A stretch of 64,000 nt of DNA from Gaertneriomyces semiglobifer (lineage: Eukaryota; Chytridiomycota; Chytridiomycetes; Spizellomycetales; Spizellomycetaceae). Below the pieces are notes generated by a model. The model was not told where the DNA came from and did not search any database. It saw only the letters and a list, made by a program, of their open reading frames with translations. The position numbers and the translations under genes were made by a program. Within the stretch, counting starts at the first letter, position 1. Every line of letters starts with the position of its first letter. Of the stretch, positions 35,760 through 46,364 are shown piece by piece. The stretch is from NCBI GenBank assembly GCA_025558075.1, contig JAHLKF010000002.1, positions 434,001 to 498,000 on the forward strand, in the 5' to 3' direction.

Positions 35760-38423
35760 ATGCTGGCAGGCGGCACATGCACAGTAGACCGCCAGGTTGA
35801 GGCCTCCAGGCTTTTCGATGCCCTCAGTGCGTGCAAGGAACGAGCGAAGGCGACACCAGAAGCATTGCATGGATTCCGCCGAGGACACGTGTGTATCTGG
35901 TTCGTGCCCTCGGCAGTGCTTCATCCGCTCAGAGATGTCCATGGTGCATCGCCGTTCTTTCTTGCGACGACGGTAGAAGTGTCAGATCCTGTGGAGGTAT
36001 AACACCTGATGATGAGTTTGAGTCAAGTTACACGCACAGAGGTAACATATACTTCTGCTATCTCAGATTGAAGTTCAGGCGCCCCTGTCAAGGACACGTT
36101 GCGTGGATGTTGGTACTCTGCAAGCGGACATGGTATCGCTCTTGGGAGGGTTGAATGTACGTTTATATGGACATACATTATGTTCCGGCTTAATCCAGGG
36201 CGATCGTTCCTCATTACAATTTGGCAGGTAGAGCGCGATCTTACCCATCATGAATGGTCTATACCATCGACACAATCGGACCCTGTTCCTATACCCTTAG
36301 ACGAAGCAAGGTCAGTTGTTGGCTTTCTCACGAACTAATCAGACTCGTAGGTTCTAATCTGCCATTGTTCAGATATTTGCTTTCTCTCTATTGTGAGGCT
36401 GCTTTTCATTGTGACCCGGCGACAACATTGCGTCTTGAGCCACTGTATTGCCTCACGACCCTACCCGCAGAGCCCGGTGAAATCGTAAAGGCATATCTCG
36501 GTTCCGGAGCACGCATCGTTGGCAGTGGATATGCTCCCATCATATATACGGTAGAACGCGGTGAATGGGTTGCGCGGGAAGAGGAGGATGGCGGTATCGA
36601 GCAAACAGCACGACATAAGGCACCCCCTACCTTAACAGACATTTTTGAGGATTGCAACGACGTGCTGAACGTTGATAATGCGAGCGATTATTGCTTGAGA
36701 GTGTACGCTAAGTACGACATTCTCAGTGAGAGCCTTTTCAAGGTATTGCACCATTGTGTCATTTCTTGCGCGTGTTGATTTTCACAGCGAAACTTGGGAC
36801 GTAGCTTAAACCTAATGCGGCCGGCAACTCCATCGTGATGGAAGTCTCTTGGAAAGGCTGCCAATCAACCTTGTCTTCACCGCCACCATCCGCGCAAGCC
36901 ATACTGGTGGGTTCTGTTCCCATGGAACGATCTTCGTAGCGCGTCCTAGTCTTACACGAATTCAGCGAATCCGCAGCGTGTGTGGTGAACATGACCCAGA
37001 AAACCATTTGGCCACAGCTTCTCTTCGCAAAGAATTGATGAAGTTGGTGGAATGGGACCAAATTCGCCAACGCGACTGCTGGCCCCCGGAGACGGAACAA
37101 TCGCAAGGACTTGCCGCAGACCGGGTCGATGATTGGGTGAGAGGTACAATAACTCTCCACTGGTCCTTCTTCTTTGTTTGTATTATTGATCATTTCACCA
37201 TTCAAATTTTAACTGAAGCCATCAAGGATGAAGGCTTCAATATGACAGAACAGCAATCCCTCCCGGCATCCAATAGCTCCATGTCCTCTGTGACCTTTGA
37301 TTTGGATGCATCTACCACATTACCGGAGCGCCAAGACTTGGATTTTGCTGAACGATTTTGGAAGTTTACGTCAGGTACATTACAACCCGGCGGGACGAGC
37401 GAGTGGCAGTACATGACCAAACTTATCCTCACCTATCCGGGAATGTTTTTTTTAGGCCTAGCAACGTCACAAGCAGACCTCCTCCTATCACTCACAACTG
37501 TCATCGAAGAACTTGAAACCGGCCGTCTCCAGCCGCTCGTCAACAAATACAATCCATCCTCATTTGCCCGCACCATTCGTGACCTTTACCGACTATCCCG
37601 CATGCAAACCGCCTCCGATGCGGATGACTTGAAAGAAAGCATCAGCCGCACGATGGACTATTGGCTGGAACAGCCGCTAGAAGTGTTGGTGGAGATTGGC
37701 ATATGGAAGTTGAAACGAGATTACTGTTTTTGGTTGGTAGGGAGTGGGGTTGTAAGATGGGACGAGCTGGTAAGGGTCAACCTCTCAAATTGATTTTCGG
37801 CACCTCAATATCGCGTAACCGACACTTTGCTGTTGTTGTAGGATGCATTTATTGATGCCACGCTTCCGCTCACCCACCAAGTCCAACGCCTCCTCAAACT
37901 CCATCGGGTAATGGAACTCTTTCACCTGATGAAATCCAATCTAGTGTCCTTACCCTTTGAATCGCTGCGCACATTGATTGGCGTTGCTATGCACACGTAT
38001 CTGGAATCCGAGGAACCTGCAACGGACGACCTGGTTGCCGATGATGCTGGCGCCATGGAAACGCTCATGTACAGATTCGTTTTACCGAGATGGGGCGAGA
38101 GTGTGAAAGTCGTAGAAGGGTTTGAACCCCGGCAATGGAGTGTATGTGTCGTGCCCGACCCGAATACTACGGATCGCATTGGACGCCACAGACGACTTGG
38201 TGCACCGCGCCGCCACGAGGAAGAAGAAGGGATGTTCATGATGTGTCTGTATAGACATGATGAGATGTTTGCATCGCGGATGGGCGCACAATGGGACATG
38301 AAGTTGCAGGAAGAGGATATGGAGACAGAGTCTGAACAGCTGGAGAGGGTTACGGATACTTTGTTGGCGGGGACAACGGGATGTCGGTATCGTGTGGTTA
38401 GGGCGAGTGCGAGATACATGTGA
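35760..38423 (+). CDS. Unrecognised multi-exon gene
   Basis: Several frames link by good splice sites. Exon 1 is 35760-35996 (ends SDPVE). Then come about 36067-36159 (IEVQAPLSRTRCVDVG), 36228-36310 (VERDLTHHEWSIP) and an exon entered at about 36343 (LVGSNLPLFRYLLSLYCEAA) up to 36740. Joining in 36770-36990 is uncertain. Exons 37227-37769 (FAERFWKFTSGTLQPGGTSE; DYWLEQPLEVLVEIGIWKLK) and 37842-38423 (RLLKLHRVMELFHLMKSNLV; ends RASARYM) are well supported. The protein is probably over 800 aa, mostly helical, soluble and without a signal peptide. I recognise no domain. The 37.4-37.7 kb part uses C-ending codons heavily and then shifts to G-ending codons near 37.7 kb, as in the TMEM135 gene. Confidence 0.55.
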
Positions 38424-39129
38424 ACTTTTTAACTCCGCTGGGATCACGGAACCATTCATTTTGTGCCTCCTCTATAATCCCACTCTCGCAACTCTTCATC
38501 ACCCATTCATACCTTTTCTGCTTGCTTGTTTTAAGGTGCCACCATCCATGATAAACTCCCACGAAGCGAGCAGCTTTTGTACTAAGCACCCTTGGAAAAT
38601 ATTAAGCTAAGCCCCCAGCTAAATCCATGGTTTCACCGTATATACTAAGCCACGCCAAGATGCAATTACCTCCAGAGTTATCAACACACAGTTGGGTCTG
38701 AGCTTGGTGATTCGCCCTAGCAATTCCGGCTGCACCCAGCATGGATGGTCAGTTTCGCCCATCAAGTAGATCTCCTGATAAGAACGGTGGATAGAACGGA
38801 GGATACGACGTTCGGTTTCAATAGCCTTGTGAATCAATGTTGCGACTGTTATAACAGAACACATACAATACATACAAAACTATGGCTACCATACGACGCT
38901 TTCGGGGTCCCGAAAGGTAGCGTCCCGTCGTTACCTGCTGCCGATTGTGTCGGGGCGGCCTTTCGACGATTAGGCCCGACGACGACTGTCCATTCGTCGG
39001 TGCGTCGACACGTGCGATGTACTTGGCCAGCGTAGGCCGTCAGGTCCCAGGCAATTGCATTCCATAGCCTTTCCGGAATGCCTGTGTATCAGACCTAGCG
39101 GTTTTGACGGGATGTAGCCAAACCAACCC
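38424..39129 (-). other. region with possible minus-strand coding remnants
   Basis: A minus-strand frame at 38873-38619 contains AIETERRILRSIHRSYQEIY and CWVQPELLGRITKLRPNCVL, preceded by a plausible splice acceptor. Around 39070-38890 another minus frame reads NAIAWDLTAYAGQVHRTCRR. These could be exons of one uncharacterised gene lying downstream of the duplicated exon family at 39.1-40.3 kb. No start, complete structure or family was identified. Confidence 0.25.
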
Positions 39130-39430
39130 CTGTAGAGATCTTATATCAGTGAGAGAACAACATGGGTAATCTGTGCGGCGCGGCGCACGTACCGATCGTC
39201 ACGCCCAGTTCCTTCCAAAGGCGCTCTTGCTTCCAACTTTTGAAAAGGAGCTTGGTTAGCTCCCGAACATCCATCTTGTAGACATCCTTTGCCGTTCTCG
39301 TCGGCTTGCCGCTTTTGTCCAGTGGTGTCTCTATACAAGCCATGCACAACCTGTGCTGCTTGCGCTGGACTGTTAGTGTCCGCACGGCCTGGACTGGGGG
39401 GGAATGCAGGAATTCCTTGACCCAAAACAC
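39130..39430 (-). pseudogene. Truncated duplicate of the exon at 39.93-40.10 kb
   Basis: The minus strand reads PTRTAKDVYKMDVRELTKLL then FKSWKQERLWKELGVTIG, followed by a splice donor. It differs by only a few residues from the copy at 39.93-40.10 kb. DNA similarity continues through the intron to GTAGAGATCTTA at 39131-39142 and then stops, so the downstream exon of the other copy (LKDISNLVNDLVHTIDW) is missing. Upstream the frame runs into unrelated sequence. It looks like a partial duplication that lost both flanks. Confidence 0.5.
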
Positions 39431-39600
39431 AAGGTGACAGGGCGTGCGGAAACTGACAGTCGGTCCTGAGAGTCTTTTGACAAGATGTATCCAACATCGG
39501 CGGTGGTCCAGATCAGGGGTGTGTTCGCGAGTGCTTTCGTGCGAAGGCCTGGATGAGCACGAGTATTAATTGGTGGCAGAAACGTCCTTAGGTAGGTTAC

Positions 39601-40290
39601 TTACATTCTCTGGTCAATCTCATCGTCGCTGCTAATTCTCTCTCGCCTCACCGATGCATCATTCCACCCACGTTGAATTATTTTCGCCATGCGCTTCCGC
39701 ATTCGTTGGACAGTGCGGTTTACGATTTTGATATCAACGTCGTCTTTGCCACTGTACTTCGGGATAAGGGGCAACAGATGCTCGACACGGCTGAGATATT
39801 CTTCCACCTTATTGCGGTGCCAGTCTATGGTATGGACCAAGTCGTTCACCAGATTACTGATGTCCTTCAGGGCGTAGCCAACCTCTTGTAGAGATCTTAC
39901 ATCAGGTTGAGAGCAACATGGGAATCTGCGAGGCGCGGCGCACTCACCGATATTGACGCCCAGTTCCTTGCAAAGGAACTCTTGCTTCCAGCTCTTGAAT
40001 AGGAGCTTCGACAACTCCCGTACATCCATTTTAAACACATCCTTGGCGGTTCGCGTTGGCTTACTGCTTTTATCGCGGCCCCACGGAACCTTGCTCAAGA
40101 CGCCGTTGTCATATTTTGTCCACACCGTCTCCCATAACCGGCCGTTTTTTTTCCACGCCCGCACCATCCGCCGTTCGCAATTGCGGACAACGTCCGCTAA
40201 GCCCGTTAGGCTTTTGTACAATGTTTCATTTGAGAAACATGTCTTGTTGCGGACGCTGTTGTTTGCGTCCCCGACATTGGGATGGTGACG
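39601..40290 (-). CDS. Uncharacterised helical protein, member of a local duplicated family
   Basis: A minus-strand exon from about 40290 to 39949 reads VGDANNSVRNKTCFSNETLY, ADVVRNCERRMVRAWKKNGR and KDVFKMDVRELSKLLFKSWK. It joins across a GT-AG intron to an exon from about 39890 to 39601 (GYALKDISNLVNDLVHTIDW; VNRTVQRMRKRMAKIIQRGW; ends SSDDEIDQRM). The protein is basic and helical. No catalytic motif or known domain was recognised. The 5' end is not defined, since the frame continues upstream of 40221 without an ATG. The exon with KPTRTAKDVFKMDVREL is duplicated about 750 bases away, which points to a recently expanded, perhaps mobile-element-associated family. Confidence 0.4.
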   Translation of the reverse strand, partial: RHHPNVGDANNSVRNKTCFSNETLYKSLTGLADVVRNCERRMVRAWKKNGRLWETVWTKYDNGVLSKVPWGRDKSSKPTRTAKDVFKMDVRELSKLLFKSWKQEFLCKELGVNIGECAAPRRFPCCSQPDVRSLQEVGYALKDISNLVNDLVHTIDWHRNKVEEYLSRVEHLLPLIPKYSGKDDVDIKIVNRTVQRMRKRMAKIIQRGWNDASVRRERISSDDEIDQRM

Positions 40291-40490
40291 TTCCCGCTCT
40301 TAGTCTTCGTTGTGATACAATTGTTGCCGATGCTGGCCATGTTGGATGAGATGATGTGGTGTACTTTACTGAGATTTGGGATTTACGGGAGCCAAACACC
40401 AGTAGTGGAGAGCTATGAGGTAACGTGGGAACAATTGATTGCTGACATCGGGAGACTGCGAAATTACAAGGGGTTCAACGCACGCGTCAG

Positions 40491-41249
40491 GCGGAGTTAA
40501 ATTATGCTTATATCATCAGTCACACGTGACTCTGATGAGCAAAATGGAGTCGGACTATCATATTGCGGAACTGCTGCTTGGTATTATTTCGAAAGGTCAA
40601 CTGAAAGAAACCAGTTGACCTTTCGAAAGAATAGATGTATAAATTGCTGCTCAAAGGATTGCCAGTCCTCCAAGTCCCCCGCATCCGAGTCGACACCTTC
40701 ACCAAATACTTTGGTGATATTGGAAAACACATCCAGCCAATCAAGCCCTTCCAAATTTATGTCAACCTTTTTCGGCAACAATATGAAAACAGACAAAGTG
40801 TTTTCGTATTTTGTCCGTCCAATGTAAATCGCTTCGATAGCAGGCTTTTCTACTCGAAATTGCCGCAAATAGTTTACCAATGTCTCAGAGGAAGAAGGTG
40901 CTAAGGAAAAAAAGTTGCAATACAAATCGTATGGTATTCAGCATAGAAAATGTTACTCGCGAAACGCAAGAACATACGCTGGCTGCTGACTATCAAGTCG
41001 CTAAGAAAAGTGCATCCAACACTGTCCTCAGCAGGATCGTAGGATCGAACTAATGGGAGAGTAAGATTCAAAGGCTTCAGCAGGCATCATATGCTTGTCA
41101 AATAAGAAAAGCTTACCATTAGGACGTAACATTGTTGCCAGACATCGCTGTAGAGTATGGAGAGCTCAAAGACCTGTGTCTCCATAAATTTTAATACTGC
41201 AACGAGCGCGGGAGTTAACTTTATGCTTATATCATCAAATACACGTGAC
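40491..41249. repeat. Segment bounded by two about 40-bp direct repeats
   Basis: The sequence ATGCTTATATCATCA, preceded by GGAGTTAA and followed by ACACGTGAC, occurs at about 40491-40531 and again at about 41209-41249, in the same orientation. The enclosed 700 bases hold one minus-strand frame (40925-40584; begins MYCNFFSLAPSSSETLVNYL, ends SVDLSK) and a hairpin at 40586-40628. This is the structure of a small duplicated or mobile unit with terminal direct repeats. No transposase or reverse transcriptase is visible. Confidence 0.45.
40586..40628. repeat. Perfect 16-bp inverted repeat (hairpin)
   Basis: The arms TTTCGAAAGGTCAACT and AGTTGACCTTTCGAAA are exact reverse complements separated by GAAAGAAACC. 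The transcript of either strand would form a strong hairpin. It coincides with the end of the minus-strand frame at 40925-40584. It may be a TIR pair of a very short element or part of a structured 3' end. Confidence 0.7.
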
Positions 41250-41876
41250 CCAAATGCTGCGCGCCCAACCGTTGCGGAAAGTGTTCAACGCGTGCGTCGT
41301 GTGTGTTGTGTGTGGGGGTGGCCCAATTAAGCGGTGGAGGTTTGTATAATTTAGACTTATATACCGTATATACCGAGATACACGCACAGCACCCTCCGTA
41401 ATAAGAAGGGTGAATTTTTTGACGACGGCGTTTGTTGTTAGGTTGTCCTTCTTGCATGTGTTTTTTTGGGGGTGGTTGGTGTGCATGTGCGGGTTACCTG
41501 TGCAAAGTGAATTGAGTTGAGGTGTGTGTTGTTTGAGTGTTGTGTGTGTCGGAGATATACGCCTTTTGTTGAGAGGAGCGGCTAGATATATACTTATAAT
41601 ATATATATCACCACACCGTTGTTGTGTGTGGTTTGGATCTTTCGACTCGACACGAGGGGTTTGCAAAAAGGTAGAGTTATAGAGGTTTTGTGGTTTGTGT
41701 GAATTAGGAGAGACTTATTCTTCGTTTTTAGGGAAATCTCACGGCGTAAGGTGTTTTTTTTACCTTTGGACGCTTGGGGTTCTTTAGTTCGGAGGAGTCT
41801 GGAAACACGATCTGAGATTTTACGAGTAAAAAACAGAAGGGTGGTTCACAAGAGAGCCCACAAAGAAACCTAGGAA
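41250..41876. other. intergenic, TG/TA-rich promoter region of the TMEM135-like gene
   Basis: No gene seen. The stretch is rich in TGTG runs and holds an alternating TA tract at about 41586-41609 (ATATATACTTATAATATATA), some 280 bases upstream of the next start codon. A core promoter element is possible but not demonstrated. Confidence 0.35.
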
Positions 41877-43761
41877 ATGACAGTGGTAGAGACCCCATCG
41901 GGTACCCAACACCAACCAAACGCCGGTGCCGCCACATCAATTCCCAAACCCCACCACAAGCATCTGGTCACCAATCTGCCTGTCCAAAAGAACCATTTTG
42001 ATCCCAAAACCATGTCCACCACTAATTCAACAACAGGATGGGAATTCACAAAACGGATGATGCAGCAACACCAAATCCTCCGCTCGCACCCGCTCCTCAC
42101 CCGGATTCTCTTATCGGGGATCAAAGCGTTTTTGACAGGCTACACGATCACATTCCTCCCGCAGTTGTTGAAGCTGTTGTTGCAGGTGCGGAGGTTGAAG
42201 GAACAGGTGTTTTGGAAGATGGTGGCGGTGATGGTCAAGAGTGCGCGTGCGCCGTTGCCGAGGTTTTTTTTGGTGTTGTTTGGGGGGTGTCGGGTTGTGG
42301 AGGTGGGTGTGGCGGGTGTGGAGGGGTGGGCGCGGCAAAAAGGGTGGATCACGTTTGGTGAGAAGAAACCCGAAACAGAGGAGCCGATGATTGCTAGAGC
42401 TGCTGAAGGGGAAGAACCACTTAAAGTGGGAGTTGCTGTCGAAACAGAGGAGGTAGTTCAGGTGCCTCCATCCGTGGAAGTCGCGGTTGAGGAGGAGGCC
42501 TCCACGCAAACCGAACGGGAGGATACGAAACATCGACACCTTTTGCCACGTATTTCACCGCACGTTTCGTTCTTGTCAGCGTTTGTTTCGTCACTGGTTG
42601 CGATCCATACCCTTCCGCGGTCCCACCGCACCTCCATCGCGCTATTTACCCTCGTGCGATGCATCGACGCGCTCTTATCCTACCACGCCACGACCCTCAA
42701 ATCCAAGCTCAACAGGTACCTCCCCGCCTTCATCTCCACGCACCTCGACACCATCACATTCATCACCTGCTGCACCCAAATCATGCAATCGTGGTTCTAC
42801 TACCCCTCTGCCCTTCCCAAATCCTACGTGCACTGGATCAATAAGATGAGTCATATGGACGCGCGGGTGTTGAAGGCGTTGCGGCTGTTGGGACATGGGA
42901 CGATGCGGTATGGTGAGGATACGGGACATGCGCATTTGGTGGGGGATTTTGCGGAGGAGATTGGGTTGGATCGCGCGATGGGGGATCCGGTGAATGGGTT
43001 GGTGCCGTGTTTGATTGTGCATCAGGGGAGAGAGGGGTGTGTGAATCAGTGGGGGTGGGTGTGGCGAACGGGATTCTTGGATGCGTTAAAGGTATGTACA
43101 TCTGTCTGTTTATAGTGTGTGTGGGTTTTACGCCCTCTCCTGTCGTCGGTGTCTGTCTGTGTGTGTGGTCCATCTACCGTGTGTCAATCAAAGAACACCA
43201 CACACACATACGCAACATCAAAAGACCAAAAACAAAGAACTCACCCATCTCATTTAACTTTAGATCTACATCCCCGTCCACATTCTCCCGACCCTCCTCT
43301 TCCACCCCCACCTCTTCCGCCCGCACCTTCTTCCCAAAACCCTGCCCCACCTTCTCCTCACCATCCTCCGTTCCTCCACCTTCCTTTCCACATTCATCCT
43401 CTTCCAATGGATCCCCATCTGCATCGCCCGCAACACTTTCCAAAACGACAGTATGCTCGGCCCCACTCTCGGCGCCTTTCTGTCCGGGTTCTCGATTTTA
43501 CTGGAGAAGAAGAAACGGAGGAGGGAGATTGCGTTGTATTGTATTCCCAAAGCTGTTGAAGCGACGTGGTGGCGGTGTGTGCATAATAAGAGTGTTAGTA
43601 GTGGGGGTGCGGTGGTGATGGGTGTTGTGGGACGCAATGGGGAGGGTGTGGCGGGCTGGGTGTTTGCGATGGCCATGGCGGGGTTGGTGACGATGCATCG
43701 GTGTGGGGCGGATAAGTTGAGGCCGGCAGTTAGGGGGTTGTTGGGATTTTTCTTGGTTTAG
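41877..43761 (+). CDS. TMEM135/PMP52-like peroxisomal membrane protein
   Basis: Two exons (41877-43091 and 43264-43761) encode 570 aa. TMEM135 is a peroxisome- and mitochondrion-associated multi-span protein linked to lipid metabolism and organelle dynamics, and fungal homologues occur in peroxisomal membranes. The diagnostic region is GAFLSGFSILLEKKKRRREI followed by ALYCIPKAVEATWW, corresponding to the conserved RRxELALYxxPRAxExxW block. The N-terminal half has several amphipathic or hydrophobic segments (ILLSGIKAFLTGYTITFLPQ; FLSAFVSSLVAIHTLPRSHR) and an acidic Glu-rich insert. TM spans include LVTMHRCGADKLRPAVRGLL near the C-terminus. The codon usage alternates in blocks between C-ending and G-ending codons, giving extended C-rich and G-rich tracts within the gene. 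Confidence 0.75.
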
Positions 43762-44413
43762 AAAAAAAACGTGTGATGTGTGTGTTTGTGTGTTTGTGTG
43801 TTTGGTATCTCTCACACCCACCCACACCCACCCACACCCACAAACACCTTGGAGACTCTCGCACCGGATTGGAATGTTCCGATACTACTTTATGGATTGT
43901 CATGGTTCTTGTTGTTCTACTTTAATAGATTACGCAAGTATTTTCTATATATACTTTGAAGTCCGTTAAAAGAGTATAACCTTCTTTTTCAGTGTTATTT
44001 TGTTGTTATGAGAATGAATATTTGTCTGTGTGGCAGCAAAAATGTGATATATATATATACGTATAAACAACCAACCACCAGGTCCCAAAAAAAACGCCCA
44101 AACAAAATCCAAAAGGGTGGTTTCCTTCCTCATGTTCCAGAAATCATGAGCAAATTCATGATGAGGTGCATCATCATCAGTATCATCATCAGCAGCAGTC
44201 CGCGCGCTCTCTCTGTCTGTCTCTCTCTGTGTGTGTGTGTCTGTGGTGTGTCTATTCTCTCTCTCTATGTCTCTCTACATATCCCGGGTTCCTCTCCCGC
44301 AAGAAAAAAAGTGTTGTACCCTCTCTCTCCATCTCTCCATCCATTCCCTTCTAGAACCGACCTCAAAGCATTCCAAGAAAAGAACCCAAAGCGTTCAAAA
44401 CAACAAAACTCAT
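43762..44413. repeat. low-complexity intergenic tract (TGTG, CACCCA, TCTG repeats)
   Basis: Between the convergent TMEM135-like and NoxR genes. It contains TGTGTGTTTGTGTGTTTGTG near 43778, CACCCACCCACACCCACCCA near 43816 and a TCTCTG/TGTG microsatellite at 44209-44260. No gene was seen. Confidence 0.6.
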
Positions 44414-45916
44414 CTATTCTAGATAAACCCACACCTCGCCTCTCCCATCCACACACACCATCAAATCCTCCTCATCCATCAACTCACACAACGTCCCATC
44501 CTCATCTCGATACTTCAACACCACACTCCCCTGCTGTCCGACCGGAATCCCAAACTTGCCGAAAATCCGAGATAGCAAGAGTGAATAACTCAAGGAGGGG
44601 AGGAGGATGATACGGGTGGATGTGTAGTGGATCTTGAGTTTGATTTTGTCACCGGTGTAGGAGGAGGTCATGCTGCCGGCGTCGGAGGCGGTGTAGCTTG
44701 ATCGATTGGATGTGGCGAGGTTGTTGTTGCGTTGGAAGGTGTTGAGGGCGGGGTTGGAGCGTTGGGGTGGGTTGTTATAACTGTTGCTGTTGTTGTTGTT
44801 GTTAGAGTATCCGTTGTTGGTGTTCATGTCCATGCCACCGAATTCGTCAATGAGTCCGTCCATGGCGTAGACACTGGGTTCTGCGCGTCGTTGGAATGTA
44901 GAGGATGCTCCGCTACTTCTCCCAAGGGTTTGTGGTAAGGGTCTCTGCGCACCATTATTGCTGCTGCCACCGCTCAGTCCAGATCTTCCAATCGTCGGAT
45001 ATCGACCACCACCACCACCATTTCCACTGGCAAGTGTATTTGATCGGCCAAGATTCGGGTTCGGTCGTCTTAGATCCCCCGTGGTATAACTCCTCGGTAA
45101 CGTGACTGAACTGGGCGGTTGCAGACCTCCTCTATTTAGACTCGCTGCAGTCATACCATTTCCAGTCGTGTTAATGTTTCCAGTGGTATTACTCCTCGGA
45201 AGGGTTTTTGCTTTTAATTCTCTCCCACTGAATCCAGCATAGTTGTTGGTGGCCTCGACGGCGGCCACGACCTTGGCCTTTCCGATATAATCCCGTTTCT
45301 CAGCGTTCTTGACTCTGCCCTTGGGTGGGGTGTAGATGAGGTCCGAGGGAACGCTAAACGGGCCAAAGAGCTGGTGGGCGCGAGCGGGTTGGTTGAGGGC
45401 CTGATTGATTTGGCCCAAGTCACCACCACCACCACCACCACCGGAAGTGTTTTCTGATGGGGAGGGCATGGAGCGTTGGGCATCGCTAAAGTCTTGCACG
45501 GCTGCTTCGACCTGACCCATGGCAGCGAGACAGAGCCCGCGATTGAAACTGACTTTGCAGGTGTGCAATTTGAAAGCGAGACCCAGTTGAGCATAGTCGA
45601 TGAAGGGGTTTCCCCGGAGATAGGTGAGAGCGTCGTTAAAGTCCTGGAGGGCATCGTTGAGGGCGGACGAGTTGTAGAGACAGACGCCGCGCATGTAGTA
45701 AGCGACGGCGAGATAGGGGTCGCACGAGATACTTCGTGTGAGAGCTTGGATGGCTTCGTCGATGGCGTTGAGACCGATAAAGCACATGGCAATGTTGAAA
45801 TGGATGCGAGAGGTGTCTGCTATCTGGGAAAAGGCATCGAGGGCAGCATCATAGTTTTGGTCAGCGTAAGCGCCGCAACCGTTGATCCACGCTTCGAGTT
45901 CGACCTTTTGAGCCAT
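44414..45916 (-). CDS. noxR: NoxR (p67phox-like) NADPH oxidase regulator
   Basis: A single-exon gene of 500 aa. NoxR binds GTP-loaded Rac and activates fungal NADPH oxidases NoxA/NoxB. The N-terminal TPR domain (residues 1-150) matches the family closely: ALDAFSQIADTSRIHFNIAM, DPYLAVAYYMRGVCLYNSSA and YLRGNPFIDYAQLGLAFKLH. The Rac-contact arginine of p67phox (Arg102 in LRGN) is present as Arg101. An activation-domain-like segment follows (DLIYTPPKGRVKNAEKRDYI, GKAKVVAAVEA). The middle is a long Gly/Asn/Ser-rich, disordered region with repeated LPRSNTTGN/LPRSYTTGD motifs. The C-terminus is a PB1 domain ending in KYRDEDGTLCELMDEEDL, the acidic OPCA motif that would pair with a basic PB1 partner such as Cdc24/Bem1. 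There is no SH3 domain, as is normal for fungal NoxR. Confidence 0.93.
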   Translation of the reverse strand: MAQKVELEAWINGCGAYADQNYDAALDAFSQIADTSRIHFNIAMCFIGLNAIDEAIQALTRSISCDPYLAVAYYMRGVCLYNSSALNDALQDFNDALTYLRGNPFIDYAQLGLAFKLHTCKVSFNRGLCLAAMGQVEAAVQDFSDAQRSMPSPSENTSGGGGGGGDLGQINQALNQPARAHQLFGPFSVPSDLIYTPPKGRVKNAEKRDYIGKAKVVAAVEATNNYAGFSGRELKAKTLPRSNTTGNINTTGNGMTAASLNRGGLQPPSSVTLPRSYTTGDLRRPNPNLGRSNTLASGNGGGGGRYPTIGRSGLSGGSSNNGAQRPLPQTLGRSSGASSTFQRRAEPSVYAMDGLIDEFGGMDMNTNNGYSNNNNNSNSYNNPPQRSNPALNTFQRNNNLATSNRSSYTASDAGSMTSSYTGDKIKLKIHYTSTRIILLPSLSYSLLLSRIFGKFGIPVGQQGSVVLKYRDEDGTLCELMDEEDLMVCVDGRGEVWVYLE

Positions 45917-46319
45917 TGTCCTTGTCCTTCTAGTCTATCTATATACATAAAGATAAGTGTGTGTGCCTTTTCTACTACTAGTACTATCTCATGCCCAAAT
46001 GCTATGTGCCTATATGTGTATGTTATGCCTGGTTTGACGGAAAAGAAGAAGAAGCAGAAGAAGGAAGGAATATGTACAAGGTTGTGTGAGAGTGTGTGCC
46101 GATGCGCGCGTGTGGCAATTGCTGCAAAAAGAGAAGAAGAAAGGGCGAATACGAATTGGGGGCCGCGAAGGGGTGTGCGAGTGTGTGGGTGTGTGAGTAG
46201 AGTAAAAGAGTAGCAGACAAGTGCAAATGAGAAGGAGAGAGAGAGAGAGACTAGTAAAGTACTCTTAGTAGTTTAGTAGTTATTATGGTGGGTGCTACTA
46301 TGAGGAGGTAGTTATTATG

Positions 46320-46364
<45 letters not shown>

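Noticed and set aside
38112..38140. GGGTTTGAACCCC as a tRNA T-arm
   Set aside because: It is inside a supported coding exon and lacks the other tRNA arms.
41034..41060. GGATCGAAC sequence as a reverse-strand tRNA T-loop
   Set aside because: No acceptor stem, D-arm or anticodon arm can be folded around it.
46321..46364. Short regular repeats as a CRISPR-like array
   Set aside because: It is a pure 4-base microsatellite with no spacers, in a eukaryotic genome.
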